Shown: one piece after another, positions 55,492-64,000 of the stretch
Layout: each line of letters starts with the position of its first letter
Position numbering within the stretch: the first letter of the stretch is position 1
NCBI RefSeq assembly: GCF_030817595.1
Contig: NZ_JAUSZN010000001.1
Coordinates: 5,940,001-6,004,000, forward strand
Reading direction: 5' to 3'
DNA from: Neobacillus niacini
GTDB taxonomy: Bacteria; Bacillota; Bacilli; Bacillales; Cytobacillaceae
DNA length: 64,000 nucleotides
Program-made: the position numbers and the translations under genes
Notes under the pieces: model-generated
Database searches by the model: none
What the model saw: only the letters and a program-made list of their open reading frames with translations
What the model was told of the DNA's origin: nothing

Positions 55492-56424
55492 TTATATATT
55501 TGTTTTTCCACCGTGTATCTTCAAAATCATTTCACCAAATTTAGTTGCAAATGGCAAAACCATAATCGATGAAACTACATTAAATATTACACTTATGTGT
55601 GCTAACTGAATCATCTTTTCATCCGCTAATATATGGGCATTTTCGGATAAATAAGGAATAAAGGGAGTGAAAATTAGAACGCCGGCAACATTCAGCCAAA
55701 CGTGTGCAAATGCAGCTAATCTCGATTCTTTCCCGCCTCCAATGGAAGCAATTAATGCTGTAATACATGTCCCAATATTGGCACCAAATACGATCGCAAT
55801 CCCAGCATCGAGATGAAGAAGACCTGCAGTTAAAAAACCCATGGTGATTCCTGTCATAGCAGTACTTGACTGAATAACGGCAGTAATAATCGCTCCAGTT
55901 AAAATACTTAGTAAGATATTATCGTTAATAGAGAGGATAAAATTATTGATAAATGGGAGTGCAGTCAACGGCTGAGCTAGAAGTTCAAAGCCTTTCATTG
56001 CTGTAAAGACTGAGGCGATTCCAAAGGTGACCATTCCGATGCTTCTAATTTTTATTGGTTTAAAAAACGTTAGTAATGCTCCAATAATAGCAAGTGGTAC
56101 TAAAACCTTATCAAGATTAAAGGTAATTAGCTCCGTTTTAAAGGTGGTTCCAATATTTGTGCCTAAAATAATCCCGATCGATTGAGGAAAAGTCATGATT
56201 TTTGCTGAAATCAACCCAATCGTGATGACCATTACGGCTGAACTACTCTGTAATAGTGCAGTAACAAAGGTGCCTGTCACCATACCTTTAAGTGGTGTAC
56301 TTGTTAATTTGGTCAGCCATCCTTTTAATTTATTCCCCGACAAATTAAATAATCCAAACCTTATTATCGTCATGCCAAAGATAAATAATAAGATGAATAA
56401 TATAAATAATAATATGTAAAGCAT
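55492..56424 (-). CDS. yqeW: Na/Pi cotransporter family protein YqeW
   Basis: A 310-residue integral membrane protein of the NptA/PhoU-associated Na+/phosphate cotransporter family (type II). It has two inverted repeats with the QSSSA motif (LLQSSSAVMVITIG and VIQSSTAMTGITMG) and GANIGT/GTNIGTT. The C-terminal PhoU-like domain of longer members is absent, giving a core-only form. GGGAGGGGTG precedes the start at 56424. Confidence 0.93.
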   Translation of the reverse strand: MLYILLFILFILLFIFGMTIIRFGLFNLSGNKLKGWLTKLTSTPLKGMVTGTFVTALLQSSSAVMVITIGLISAKIMTFPQSIGIILGTNIGTTFKTELITFNLDKVLVPLAIIGALLTFFKPIKIRSIGMVTFGIASVFTAMKGFELLAQPLTALPFINNFILSINDNILLSILTGAIITAVIQSSTAMTGITMGFLTAGLLHLDAGIAIVFGANIGTCITALIASIGGGKESRLAAFAHVWLNVAGVLIFTPFIPYLSENAHILADEKMIQLAHISVIFNVVSSIMVLPFATKFGEMILKIHGGKTNI

Positions 56425-56551
56425 GTCTTCACCCCTCCCTTAATTGTATGCCTGAGGGAGGGGGACATGCCAGATTTATGGCGGGTTGTTCAAAAAATTG
56501 TGGATCTATGAATAAAAATATTAAAAGGTTGTTTCAACTCTATAAATACAG

Positions 56552-56580
56552 TTGACCTTGTTTCTATGATATATTATAAT
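56552..56580 (+). promoter_or_regulatory. SigA promoter of rpsU-yqeY
   Basis: TTGACC (56552-56557), 17 bp, TATAAT (56575-56580), about 57 bases before the rpsU start. Confidence 0.85.
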
Positions 56581-56636
56581 TGCAAGGTACATGGATTGAA
56601 TGTAAGTGTGTTGTGTTTCGGAGGGAGGGAAAGAGA

Positions 56637-56810
56637 ATGTCTAAAACCGTCGTTCGTAAAAACGAATCGCTTGAAGATGCTCTTCGTCGCTTCAAACGTA
56701 CAGTATCAAAAACTGGTACTTTGCAAGAGGCAAGAAAGCGCGAATTCTACGAAAAGCCAAGTGTAAAGCGTAAGAAAAAGTCTGAAGCAGCAAGAAAACG
56801 TAAGTTCTAA
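56637..56810 (+). CDS. rpsU: 30S ribosomal protein S21
   Basis: A 57-residue, strongly basic protein ([20 protein letters not shown]..., ending KRKF) for translation initiation on the 30S platform. GGAGGGAGGGA precedes ATG 56637. It is followed 15 bases later by yqeY, a widespread pairing. Confidence 0.98.
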   Translation: MSKTVVRKNESLEDALRRFKRTVSKTGTLQEARKREFYEKPSVKRKKKSEAARKRKF

Positions 56811-56825
56811 GAGAGGGTGTAATTT

Positions 56826-57272
56826 ATGAGTCTTCTCGAGCGTTTAAACAGTGACATGAAACAAGCGATGAAAAATAAGGAAAAAGACAAACTCACAACG
56901 ATTCGGATGGTAAAAGCTTCCTTGCAAAATGAAGCAATTAAGCTTGGTACAAAAGAGCTTTCCGAAGAAACTGAGTTAACAATCCTTTCTCGCGAAGTAA
57001 AGCAACGCAAAGAATCCCTCCATGAATTTGATAAAGCAGGTCGTCAAGACCTTGTTGATAAATTGCGTGCAGAGTTGGCTATCGTCGAACTGTATTTACC
57101 GAAGCAGCTTTCCGAAGAAGAGTTGTCAGAAATTGTTAAAGAAACAATCTCTGAAGTCGGTGCAAAATCAAAAGCGGATATGGGAAAAGTGATGGCTGCG
57201 ATTATGCCTAAATTAAAAGGTAAAGCAGACGGTTCACTTGTAAATAAATTTGTACAACAACACCTTTCATAA
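56826..57272 (+). CDS. yqeY: GatB/YqeY domain protein
   Basis: A 148-residue helical protein homologous to the tail domain of GatB. Conserved [26 protein letters not shown], and the C-terminal [16 protein letters not shown] are present. Function is unproven; it is often encoded with rpsU, and a tRNA-related role is inferred from the GatB homology. GAGAGGGTG precedes the ATG. Confidence 0.95.
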   Translation: MSLLERLNSDMKQAMKNKEKDKLTTIRMVKASLQNEAIKLGTKELSEETELTILSREVKQRKESLHEFDKAGRQDLVDKLRAELAIVELYLPKQLSEEELSEIVKETISEVGAKSKADMGKVMAAIMPKLKGKADGSLVNKFVQQHLS

Positions 57273-57286
57273 TTATTCTGACAACC

Positions 57287-57316
57287 AAAACCGCAAGCGT
57301 TTAGCTTGCGGTTTTT
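57287..57316 (+). terminator. rpsU-yqeY terminator
   Basis: AAAACCGCAAGC / GCTTGCGGTTTT with a 5-nt loop and T run. Confidence 0.92.
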
Positions 57317-57333
57317 CATTGTTTTGAAAAATT

Positions 57334-57360
57334 TGAAACTTATTTGTCTTTAAAACGTAT
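57334..57360 (+). promoter_or_regulatory. SigW-type promoter of yqeZ-floA-yqfB
   Basis: TGAAAC (57334-57339), exactly 16 bp, CGTA (57356-57359): the SigW extracytoplasmic-function consensus. The B. subtilis yqeZ-floA-yqfB operon is a known SigW target. Confidence 0.88.
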
Positions 57361-57390
57361 ACATAGTGTCGACATGAAGGGAGGGTAATT

Positions 57391-58026
57391 ATGGTTGAGT
57401 TTCTAACAAACCCGATCGTTGTAACACTGCTATTAACGATTGCAGGAACAGCTATTGTTTATGAATTGTTTTCATCGAAGTTTGGGATATCAGGATTCAT
57501 AGGTTTATTTGCACTACTTCTTTTCTTTTACGGACATTTTCAAGCAGGTCTTGCCGGTTTTGGAACAATTATGTTGTTTGCGGTTGGGATCATGCTAATC
57601 TTTTTAGAATTTTTTCTTCCAGGAGCCATTTCGGGCACACTAGGTTTGGCTGCATTAATAGCAAGTCTGTTTCTAGCTGGGGAAAATCCGTTGAATATGG
57701 GAATCTCTATTTTTATTGCAATTTGTATTTCGATTGCTGTCATGTTTTTTATGAGCAAGGTCCTCCGCAAAAAAGTGGTTTTATTTAATCGAATGATTCT
57801 GTTTGATACTGCTAAAAAAGAAGATGGCTATGTATCTAATGTAAATCGAACAGACTTACTAGGTAAAGAAGGTATTGCATTGACAGTCTTAAGACCTTCG
57901 GGAACAGCAGTTTTTAATAATGAAAGAATAGATGTTGTAACTGAAGGCGATTTCATTGACCAAAATACTAAAATCACCGTAATAAAAGTCGAAGGTGTAC
58001 GAATCGTGGTCAGAAAGGTAAATTAA
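57391..58026 (+). CDS. yqeZ: NfeD family membrane protein YqeZ, short form
   Basis: A 211-residue NfeD-type protein with about four or five membrane helices in the first 130 residues (for example [36 protein letters not shown]) and a C-terminal OB-fold (residues about 145-211, [19 protein letters not shown]...[11 protein letters not shown]). B. subtilis YqeZ is about twice as long and carries an N-terminal serine-protease domain; that domain is absent here. It pairs with the flotillin floA, and sits just downstream of the SigW promoter. GAAGGGAGGG precedes the ATG. Confidence 0.88.
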   Translation: MVEFLTNPIVVTLLLTIAGTAIVYELFSSKFGISGFIGLFALLLFFYGHFQAGLAGFGTIMLFAVGIMLIFLEFFLPGAISGTLGLAALIASLFLAGENPLNMGISIFIAICISIAVMFFMSKVLRKKVVLFNRMILFDTAKKEDGYVSNVNRTDLLGKEGIALTVLRPSGTAVFNNERIDVVTEGDFIDQNTKITVIKVEGVRIVVRKVN

Positions 58027-58048
58027 TCCGAAAGAGGAGGTAAGTGCG

Positions 58049-59041
58049 GTGGAAATAACAAGTGGAAGTTTATTTATGATTGGTATTATTGTGGTTGCGT
58101 TAATTTTTCTGGGAATATTATTATCATTTGTTCCGGTTATGCTTTGGGTATCTGCCCTTGCTGCAGGGGTTCGAATCAGTATTTTTACATTAGTAGGGAT
58201 GAGACTTAGACGGGTTACGCCGAGCAGAGTAGTCAATCCGCTTATTAAAGCGCATAAAGCTGGGTTAAACGTAACAACAAATCAGCTCGAAAGTCATTAC
58301 CTGGCAGGTGGGAATGTAGATAGAGTGGTGAATGCTTTAATCGCTGCACATCGTGCAAACATTGAGTTATCATTCGAACGTTGTGCTGCAATTGACCTTG
58401 CAGGGCGTGATGTCCTAGAAGCCGTGCAGATGAGTGTAAATCCAAAAGTCATCGAAACCCCATTCATCGCGGGAGTTGCTATGAACGGAATTGAAGTAAA
58501 AGCAAAAGCGCGAATTACCGTTCGTGCAAATATCGACCGTCTTGTCGGAGGTGCGGGTGAAGATACTGTTGTAGCTCGTGTAGGTGAAGGGGTTATATCC
58601 ACGATTGGTTCCTCACTTGACCATAGTAAGGTACTAGAGAGCCCTGAACTGATCTCACAAACTGTTCTAGCAAAAGGATTAGATTCCGGTACGGCTTTTG
58701 AAATTCTATCGATTGATATTGCCGACGTTGATTTAGGAAGGAACATTGGTGCTGAGCTGCAAACAGAGCAGGCAGAAGCCGATAAGAAAATTGCCCAGGC
58801 AAAAGCAGAAGAACGCAGGGCGATGGCTGTCGCTACAGAACAGGAAATGAAGGCAAGGGTAGAGGAAATGAGAGCAAAAGTTGTAGAGGCAGAGGCAGAG
58901 GTGCCGCTGGCCATGGCAGAAGCGTTAAAATCTGGTAATATCAGTGTGATGGAATATATGAATTATAAAAATATTTCGGCTGATACTGAGATGCGCGGAT
59001 CTATCGGCAAGATGACAGGAGATAAAAAAGACGACCGCTAA
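58049..59041 (+). CDS. floA: flotillin-like protein FloA
   Basis: A 330-residue membrane scaffold protein of the FloA/YqfA type that organises functional membrane microdomains. One N-terminal hydrophobic hairpin (about residues 5-45), then the SPFH/PHB domain ([41 protein letters not shown]) and a Glu/Ala-rich coiled coil ([25 protein letters not shown]). GTG 58049 follows GAGGAGG. It is co-transcribed with yqeZ and yqfB. Confidence 0.97.
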   Translation: MEITSGSLFMIGIIVVALIFLGILLSFVPVMLWVSALAAGVRISIFTLVGMRLRRVTPSRVVNPLIKAHKAGLNVTTNQLESHYLAGGNVDRVVNALIAAHRANIELSFERCAAIDLAGRDVLEAVQMSVNPKVIETPFIAGVAMNGIEVKAKARITVRANIDRLVGGAGEDTVVARVGEGVISTIGSSLDHSKVLESPELISQTVLAKGLDSGTAFEILSIDIADVDLGRNIGAELQTEQAEADKKIAQAKAEERRAMAVATEQEMKARVEEMRAKVVEAEAEVPLAMAEALKSGNISVMEYMNYKNISADTEMRGSIGKMTGDKKDDR

Positions 59042-59077
59042 ACCGCCGATCGATTTTGATCAGAAGGAGGGTGGGAC

Positions 59078-59503
59078 ATGGAAACAATAATATTTTTGAT
59101 TATCGCCGGAATTCTCTCATCGATCTTTGGAAAGGCCAAGGGTAAAAGTAATCCTGGACGAACAAAGCCATTTACTGCAAAAGGGTTTACTGATATTCGT
59201 ACCCAAGTTGAACAACAAATGAGGAATAAGCCGTCAAAACCTGGTCAAATCTCTGTAGGTCAGCCTGCAAAAGCAGATAATAATTTGCCGGGTATAGAGG
59301 GGAAATATCTAGAAATAAAGCAAAAGCATGTTGTTCCAATAAAACAAATGGAGATGCCGATTGAATCAACTTTACTAAAAGTTGATTCTACGGATATTTC
59401 ACTTGAAAAACCCGATGAAAAAGCGATAATTAATGGGATTATTTGGGCTGAAATCCTGGGCGAACCACGGGCTAAAAAACCATATTTTTCGAGAAACCGC
59501 TAA
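59078..59503 (+). CDS. yqfB: YqfB-like small membrane-associated protein
   Basis: A 141-residue protein with a short hydrophobic N-terminus (METIIFLIIAGILSSIFG) and a basic, low-complexity remainder (proline- and lysine-rich, ending PYFSRNR). It holds the third place in the SigW-type nfeD-floA operon, so the name is positional; I recognise no domain. AGAAGGAGG precedes ATG 59078. Confidence 0.7.
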   Translation: METIIFLIIAGILSSIFGKAKGKSNPGRTKPFTAKGFTDIRTQVEQQMRNKPSKPGQISVGQPAKADNNLPGIEGKYLEIKQKHVVPIKQMEMPIESTLLKVDSTDISLEKPDEKAIINGIIWAEILGEPRAKKPYFSRNR

Positions 59504-59548
59504 AGGAATAATTTCAAAATCCCCTGGTATAAAAGAAAAAGAAGTGCT

Positions 59549-59597
59549 AGAACCTCCTTTCATTTCATAATATGAGATGAAAGGGGGTTCTTTTTTT
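59549..59597 (+). terminator. yqfB terminator overlapping the yqfC ribosome-binding site
   Basis: A 15-bp stem (59549-59563 with 59577-59591), extended to about 20 bp by TTCAT/ATGAG around a 3-nt loop, followed by seven T that run directly into the yqfC ATG at 59598. The yqfC Shine-Dalgarno AAGGGGG (59581-59587) is buried in the 3' arm. The hairpin tip holds CATAATAT (59566-59573), close to a SigE -10. Confidence 0.88.
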
Positions 59598-59900
59598 ATG
59601 GCAAAAAAATGGGGCCTGCGTGTCCGGAACTGGATGGCACAAAAAATGGATCTTCCTCAAGATGTCATGATGGATTTGCCGCGAATCACAATGATTGGGC
59701 AAATCCATATTTACATTGAGAATCATAGAGGGTTGATCACCTTTACTGATAAAGAATTACGGCTGTTGTTAAAGCAGGGTCAATTACAAATAAGAGGAAA
59801 GTCTTTCGTAATCAAAACCATTTTACCTGAAGAAATTTTGCTTGAAGGAAAAATTGATCAGGTCCTATATATAAATGAAAATCCAGGAGGAACAAAATGA
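59598..59900 (+). CDS. yqfC: sporulation protein YqfC (YabP family)
   Basis: A 100-residue protein of the YabP/YqfC family made in the mother cell during sporulation (SigE in B. subtilis). The N-terminus is basic (MAKKWGLRVRNWMAQKM); DLPRITMIGQIHIYIENHRGLITFTDKELRL is the family core. ATG 59598 is 10 nt after AAGGGGG, which lies within the preceding terminator hairpin. Its stop overlaps the yqfD ATG (59897-59900). Confidence 0.92.
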   Translation: MAKKWGLRVRNWMAQKMDLPQDVMMDLPRITMIGQIHIYIENHRGLITFTDKELRLLLKQGQLQIRGKSFVIKTILPEEILLEGKIDQVLYINENPGGTK

Positions 59901-61090
59901 AAAACCAATGGATCGAATTCATATCTGGCAAGGTTACGGTTAAAGTATCAGGAAGAGGCATAGAAAGATTCATAAATGTCTTAATCAGAAACGGTCTGAT
60001 TGTATGGAATGTAAAACGACATGGGACTGAAACGATAACCTTTACAATGAGACTACAGGATGCATTAAAAATTCGGCGATATGCAAGAGAAAGAGAATGC
60101 TCAATTACATTCTTAAAAAGGGCGGGTATGCCTTTTTTATTTAAACGCTTATTGAAAAATAGTGGCTTTGTTGGCGGGGCTATTCTCTTTCTACTATTGA
60201 TTATGTTTTTATCGAATGTCATTTGGGGAATTGAAATAAAAGGAGCAAAGCCAGCTACAGAGTATCAGATTCGTAAAGAATTGGACAAGATGGGAGTGAA
60301 AATAGGAAAAGTCCAATTTTTTGTGGATAACGTAGAAGCAATTCAAAGGAAATTGACAAATAATGTTGGTAACCTTACTTGGGTAGGTGTGGAGTTAAAA
60401 GGGACAACCTACCACCTTCAAGTGGTTGAGAAGAAAGAACCTGAAAAGCCAGAACAACTTGCCCCACAAAACCTGGTTGCAAAAAAGAAAGCGGTCATTG
60501 ACTCCATGTATGTTGAAACTGGACAAAAAATGGTCGATATACATGACCATGTAGAAGCTGGGCAATTGCTAGTATCCGGGGTCATTGGAAAAGATGGGCA
60601 AACACAGCAGGTTGCAGCCGTTGGAGAGGTTTGGGGGGAAACGTGGTATAAGAGCCATGTTGAATTGCCATTGACCACCAAATTCTTTGTATTCAATGGT
60701 CAGGAAAAGCAAAAGTTCTCGATAATCTTAGGAAAGCTAGAAATCCCTATTTGGGGTTTTGGTAAACCCGAATTCCAGGAATTCGAATTGGACAAGAATA
60801 TGAAGAAAATTCATTTCCTTAAATGGGAGCTGCCTATTTCGATTGGAAATGAAACATTGAGAGCGCGCGAAGAGACAATCAGAACGTATACGGAGAAAGA
60901 AGCAGAAAATAATGCACTTGAATTAGCAAAAGATAAAATAAAAAGTGGGTTGGATGAAGAAGCTATCATTAAAGACCAAAAAATTTTACACAAAGAGTTG
61001 AAAAATGGTAAAGTTATCCTAGATATCCATTTTAAGATAATCGAAAATATAGCGGTTGGACAACCAATACCTAAGGAGACTACTGAATGA
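59897..61090 (+). CDS. yqfD: sporulation protein YqfD
   Basis: A 397-residue membrane protein required in sporulation (mother-cell, SigE in B. subtilis). One membrane helix near residues 92-111 (FVGGAILFLLLIMFLSNVIWG) followed by a large domain (POTRA-like EIKGAKPATEYQIRKEL at the start, CLEC-type beta content after). ATGA overlaps tie it to yqfC and phoL. AGGAGG precedes ATG 59897. Confidence 0.94.
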   Translation: MKNQWIEFISGKVTVKVSGRGIERFINVLIRNGLIVWNVKRHGTETITFTMRLQDALKIRRYARERECSITFLKRAGMPFLFKRLLKNSGFVGGAILFLLLIMFLSNVIWGIEIKGAKPATEYQIRKELDKMGVKIGKVQFFVDNVEAIQRKLTNNVGNLTWVGVELKGTTYHLQVVEKKEPEKPEQLAPQNLVAKKKAVIDSMYVETGQKMVDIHDHVEAGQLLVSGVIGKDGQTQQVAAVGEVWGETWYKSHVELPLTTKFFVFNGQEKQKFSIILGKLEIPIWGFGKPEFQEFELDKNMKKIHFLKWELPISIGNETLRAREETIRTYTEKEAENNALELAKDKIKSGLDEEAIIKDQKILHKELKNGKVILDIHFKIIENIAVGQPIPKETTE

Positions 61091-62055
61091 CAGTTAACTT
61101 AAAAACAATAAATGTACAACTTGAAAATCCAACAGAAGCGATAGCTCTCTTAGGCAACGCGGATTCAAATTTAAAGATAATTGAAGAAGAATTACAAGTA
61201 TCTATCGTCACACGCGGCGAGTCAGTTAGCTTATCTGGTGATGAGGAAAGAGTAGTACTTGCCAGTCAAATTCTTGATAAGCTTATTTTTGTCATTAGAA
61301 AGGGTGTAACCATTAGCCAAAGAGATGTCCTGTCAGCGATACAAATGGCGCAAAAAGGTACGCTGGATTATTTTGATAATCTCTATGATGAGGAAATTGC
61401 TAAGAATGTAAAAGGAAAAGTTATTCGTATCAAGACGCTTGGACAAAGACAATATATAATGGCCATCAGACAAAATGATCTCGTATTTGGCATTGGTCCT
61501 GCAGGAACAGGAAAAACGTATTTAGCCGTGGTTATGGCGGTCAATGCGTTAAAGAATGGGCAAGTCAATAAGATCATTCTTACGCGACCTGCGGTGGAGG
61601 CTGGAGAAAGCCTTGGATTTTTACCAGGTGATCTAAAAGAAAAGGTTGATCCTTATTTACGCCCCTTATATGACGCTCTGAATGACATTCTCGGTGCTGA
61701 ACATACACAAAGATTAATTGAACGGGGAACCATCGAAATCGCTCCTCTAGCCTACATGAGGGGTCGGACATTAGACGATGCCTTCGTGATATTAGATGAA
61801 GCTCAAAATACAACCCACGCCCAAATGAAGATGTTCTTAACACGTCTTGGCTTTGGTTCAAAAATGGTGATTACTGGTGACCAAACACAAATAGATTTAC
61901 CAAAAGGGGCTAAGTCCGGATTAATCGCTGCCGAGAAAATCTTGTTGGGGGTCAATGGAATTTCCTTTGTTTTCTTAGAACAAAGTGACGTTGTTCGTCA
62001 TCCTTTAGTAGGCAGAATCATTGAAGCATATGAAAAGAAACCATTGCAAACTTAA
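61087..62055 (+). CDS. phoL: PhoH family ATPase
   Basis: A 322-residue P-loop ATPase of the PhoH family (YqfE/PhoL). An N-terminal KH-like region leads to Walker A G137-PAGTGKT144, and a Walker B-like VILDEAQNTTHAQMKMFLTRLG. The family is linked to RNA metabolism and often neighbours YbeY; function in Bacillus is uncertain. ATG 61087 overlaps yqfD. A terminator follows. Confidence 0.95.
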   Translation: MTVNLKTINVQLENPTEAIALLGNADSNLKIIEEELQVSIVTRGESVSLSGDEERVVLASQILDKLIFVIRKGVTISQRDVLSAIQMAQKGTLDYFDNLYDEEIAKNVKGKVIRIKTLGQRQYIMAIRQNDLVFGIGPAGTGKTYLAVVMAVNALKNGQVNKIILTRPAVEAGESLGFLPGDLKEKVDPYLRPLYDALNDILGAEHTQRLIERGTIEIAPLAYMRGRTLDDAFVILDEAQNTTHAQMKMFLTRLGFGSKMVITGDQTQIDLPKGAKSGLIAAEKILLGVNGISFVFLEQSDVVRHPLVGRIIEAYEKKPLQT

Positions 62056-62067
62056 ATCTTTGAATGG

Positions 62068-62099
62068 AGGGATAAACCTGCTTAGGGTTTATCCCTTTT
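62068..62099 (+). terminator. phoL terminator
   Basis: AGGGATAAACC / GGTTTATCCCT with a short loop and T run. Confidence 0.88.
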
Positions 62100-62242
62100 G
62101 TCATATAATCATAACAATTGTTTTATAAATATGGCTCATCTTGTATTAGAGGATGAAACTTCAGGGAAAAACTGTTATCATTTTACATAAAGCGTGTTTA
62201 CATACTAGATTAGGGTTATTTAGTTGCTTTGGGGGGAGTTAG

Positions 62243-64000
62243 TTGAAAAAAATACAGCAATACTTAATTCAAATAAAAAAGCTTCTAGATTATACCTTCT
62301 TCAGAATGTTAGTCTTTGTTGTTATAGGTGTAATCCTATTTATCTCTATGTATGGAAATGTAAAGCCAGAGAAACTTGATATAAGTCTTTTAACGGTAGC
62401 AGATAAAACCATTCGATCTCCAGCAACAGTTGAAGATAAAATCAGTACAGAAAAAAAACGTCAAGATGCATTGGATCAAGTTCAGGACGTGTATACATTG
62501 AAAAAGGAATATTCCACAAATCAAGTAGATTTAATTACCTCGATATTTGACTCAGCCTCGGAGGTAAATGATGAAATAGAGGATGAAACGAAAAAACTAG
62601 GTGTACTTGATAAAGACCCTTTTGAAGTGATTGAACCAACTGTTGAAGAAAAAGTGACTATGTTAAAGGAGAAATTAACAGATCGTGTAATTAAGGATCT
62701 TTCAGAGCGTGTTTTTAATGCACTGGTACAAGCTAGCAACGATGAATTATCGATTGCAAAGGATCTAACGGTGACAGCTATAAATAATGTGATGAACAAA
62801 CGAATTTCTGCGGATGACGTAGAAAATGCAAAAAAAAGTTTAGAGGAAGAATTAAAATTTACCACCTTAAATAATGACTTGAAAAATGCAGCGATAGAAT
62901 TAGGTAGGTATGCTGTCATACAGAATGAATTTTATGACCCAGAGGCAACCGAAGAGCTGCGAAAGCAAGCAGCGGAATCAGTTGAACCGGTAAAAATCCT
63001 GCAAGGGCAAATTATTATTGAAGAGGGTAAATTAATTCGTCAGGAAGAATTTCGCCAGCTAGAACTAGTTGGTCTATTAGATAATAAGCAATCATACAAA
63101 CCGTTCATTGGTTTAATGATTCTTATATCAATTATCCTGACCTCAATTTACTTTTATTTCTATCAATTAAAGGAACATCCAGAAAAAAGACAGACAAATC
63201 TTCTCCTGTTTGGGATTGTTTTTATTTTGACGTTTTTCATATTGAAACTTATCAGTATGCTGCAAATTTTTAACTATTCAGGTATTGGTTACTTATTCCC
63301 TGCTGCTATGGGTGGAATGCTAATCAAGATATTAATAGATGAGAAGTTAGCGATTCTCTCCTCCATTATCTTTTCGATTTTTGGAAGTATCTTATTCAAT
63401 GAAGGGGTCTCTGGAACACTAAATTTTTCAGTAGGAATTTATATATTGTTTAGTGCGCTAGCAGGTGTGCTCTTTTTAAGCGGGCAGAATCAGCGCTCAA
63501 AAATCCTTCAAGCGGGATCACTTGCGGCTGCTGTAAATCTATTCACCATTTGGGCACTAATGTTTTTGCCTAATGGACAATTTTCTGGTTTAGAAATTGG
63601 GTATTATATTTTAACAGCCATTTTTTCAGGAATAGGTTCAGCTGTCCTGACAATGGGGTTATTACCGCTTTTGGAGACTAGCTTTGGTATTCTTTCAACT
63701 ATGAAGTTAATTGAGCTTTCTAATCCAAATCATCCGCTTTTACGGAAAATATTAATGGAAGCACCTGGTACCTATCACCATAGTGTGATGGTGGCAAACT
63801 TAGCAGATGCGGCATGCGAAGCGATAGGAGCAAATGGTTTATTAGCCAGAGTAGGCTGTTATTATCATGATATCGGTAAAACAAAACGGCCAAACTTTTT
63901 TATAGAAAACCAAATGCATCATGACAATCCACATGATCGATTGCAACCGGATAAAAGTGCTAATATCATTATTTCACACGTGACAGATGGGTCAGCTATA
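62243..64000 (+). CDS. pgpH: cyclic-di-AMP phosphodiesterase PgpH, 3' end outside window
   Basis: At least 586 residues of a 7TMR-HDED protein (YqfF) that degrades the second messenger c-di-AMP. One N-terminal helix (about residues 21-39), a large extracytoplasmic domain (about 40-280), then several membrane helices (from about residue 288) and the beginning of the HD domain with H512-H513 (TYHHSVM) and H542-D543 (YYHDIGK), both metal ligands. The frame runs in phase to the window edge. The start is TTG 62243 after GGGGGGAG. Confidence 0.93.
   Translation, partial: MKKIQQYLIQIKKLLDYTFFRMLVFVVIGVILFISMYGNVKPEKLDISLLTVADKTIRSPATVEDKISTEKKRQDALDQVQDVYTLKKEYSTNQVDLITSIFDSASEVNDEIEDETKKLGVLDKDPFEVIEPTVEEKVTMLKEKLTDRVIKDLSERVFNALVQASNDELSIAKDLTVTAINNVMNKRISADDVENAKKSLEEELKFTTLNNDLKNAAIELGRYAVIQNEFYDPEATEELRKQAAESVEPVKILQGQIIIEEGKLIRQEEFRQLELVGLLDNKQSYKPFIGLMILISIILTSIYFYFYQLKEHPEKRQTNLLLFGIVFILTFFILKLISMLQIFNYSGIGYLFPAAMGGMLIKILIDEKLAILSSIIFSIFGSILFNEGVSGTLNFSVGIYILFSALAGVLFLSGQNQRSKILQAGSLAAAVNLFTIWALMFLPNGQFSGLEIGYYILTAIFSGIGSAVLTMGLLPLLETSFGILSTMKLIELSNPNHPLLRKILMEAPGTYHHSVMVANLADAACEAIGANGLLARVGCYYHDIGKTKRPNFFIENQMHHDNPHDRLQPDKSANIIISHVTDGSAI

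Noticed and set aside
58297..58914. 205-codon open frame on the minus strand
   Set aside because: A shadow of floA; Ser/Ala-rich composition is the reverse reading of the coiled-coil codons.

Overview
The window is 64 kb of a low-GC, endospore-forming Firmicute chromosome of the family Bacillaceae. Gene content and order match the Bacillus subtilis yrrB-to-yqfF backbone almost gene for gene, while some details (uninterrupted sigK beside the yrhC/yrzI genes, divergent pssA/psd, abundant short palindromic intergenic repeats) suggest a Bacillus relative such as Neobacillus or Mesobacillus rather than B. subtilis itself. The genus is an inference from recall, not from a database search. I see no prophage, transposase, CRISPR array, defence island, rRNA or tRNA gene.

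Layout. 1-8.0 kb: end of yrrB, recD2, yrrD, two small genes, the AI-2E-type permease yrrI, then alaS behind a complete alanine T-box riboswitch. 8.0-17.7 kb: yrzL(ireB)-ruvX-yrzB, mltG, the tRNA U34 5-methoxyuridine genes trmR(yrrM)-yrrN-yrrO with udk, then greA, pbpI and yrrS. 17.8-24.5 kb: yrzA, the sulfur-recycling operon yrrT-mtnN-mccA-mccB, yrhC, a cluster of very small genes including three tandem yrzI paralogues, intact sigK and a tiny gene with a consensus SigK promoter. 24.5-28.1 kb: pepF, divergent pssA and psd, and sda with a DnaA-box cluster upstream. 28.5-33.6 kb: yqeG-yqeH-aroE-yqeI-nadD-yqeK-rsfS-yqeM (ribosome assembly, shikimate and NAD synthesis). 33.9-38.5 kb: comER and the DNA-uptake operon comEA-comEB-comEC, then yqzM. 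38.8-43.2 kb: holA, rpsT, gpr, spoIIP, yqxA. 43.3-54.7 kb: lepA, hemW, the CIRCE-controlled hrcA-grpE-dnaK set, dnaJ, prmA, rsmE and mtaB. 54.8-64 kb: deoC, yqeW, rpsU-yqeY, a SigW-type promoter driving yqeZ(nfeD)-floA-yqfB, then yqfC-yqfD-phoL and the 5' part of pgpH.

The strongest unexplained signals are regulatory. (1) Three predicted mother-cell sporulation genes (pbpI, spoIIP, yqfC) lie downstream of genes with a different expression programme. In each case the ribosome-binding site lies in the 3' arm of a stable hairpin formed only by read-through RNA; a transcript starting inside the hairpin would free it. (2) A family of roughly 120-bp imperfect palindromic repeats, with deletion and composite derivatives, is scattered through intergenic gaps. 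(3) A micro-gene cluster lies between yrhC and sigK, including a 34-codon ORF with its own consensus SigA promoter and terminator.

Most genes are ordinary core genes. Many use TTG or GTG starts, and several starts were moved to fit Shine-Dalgarno sequences; these choices are noted per gene.
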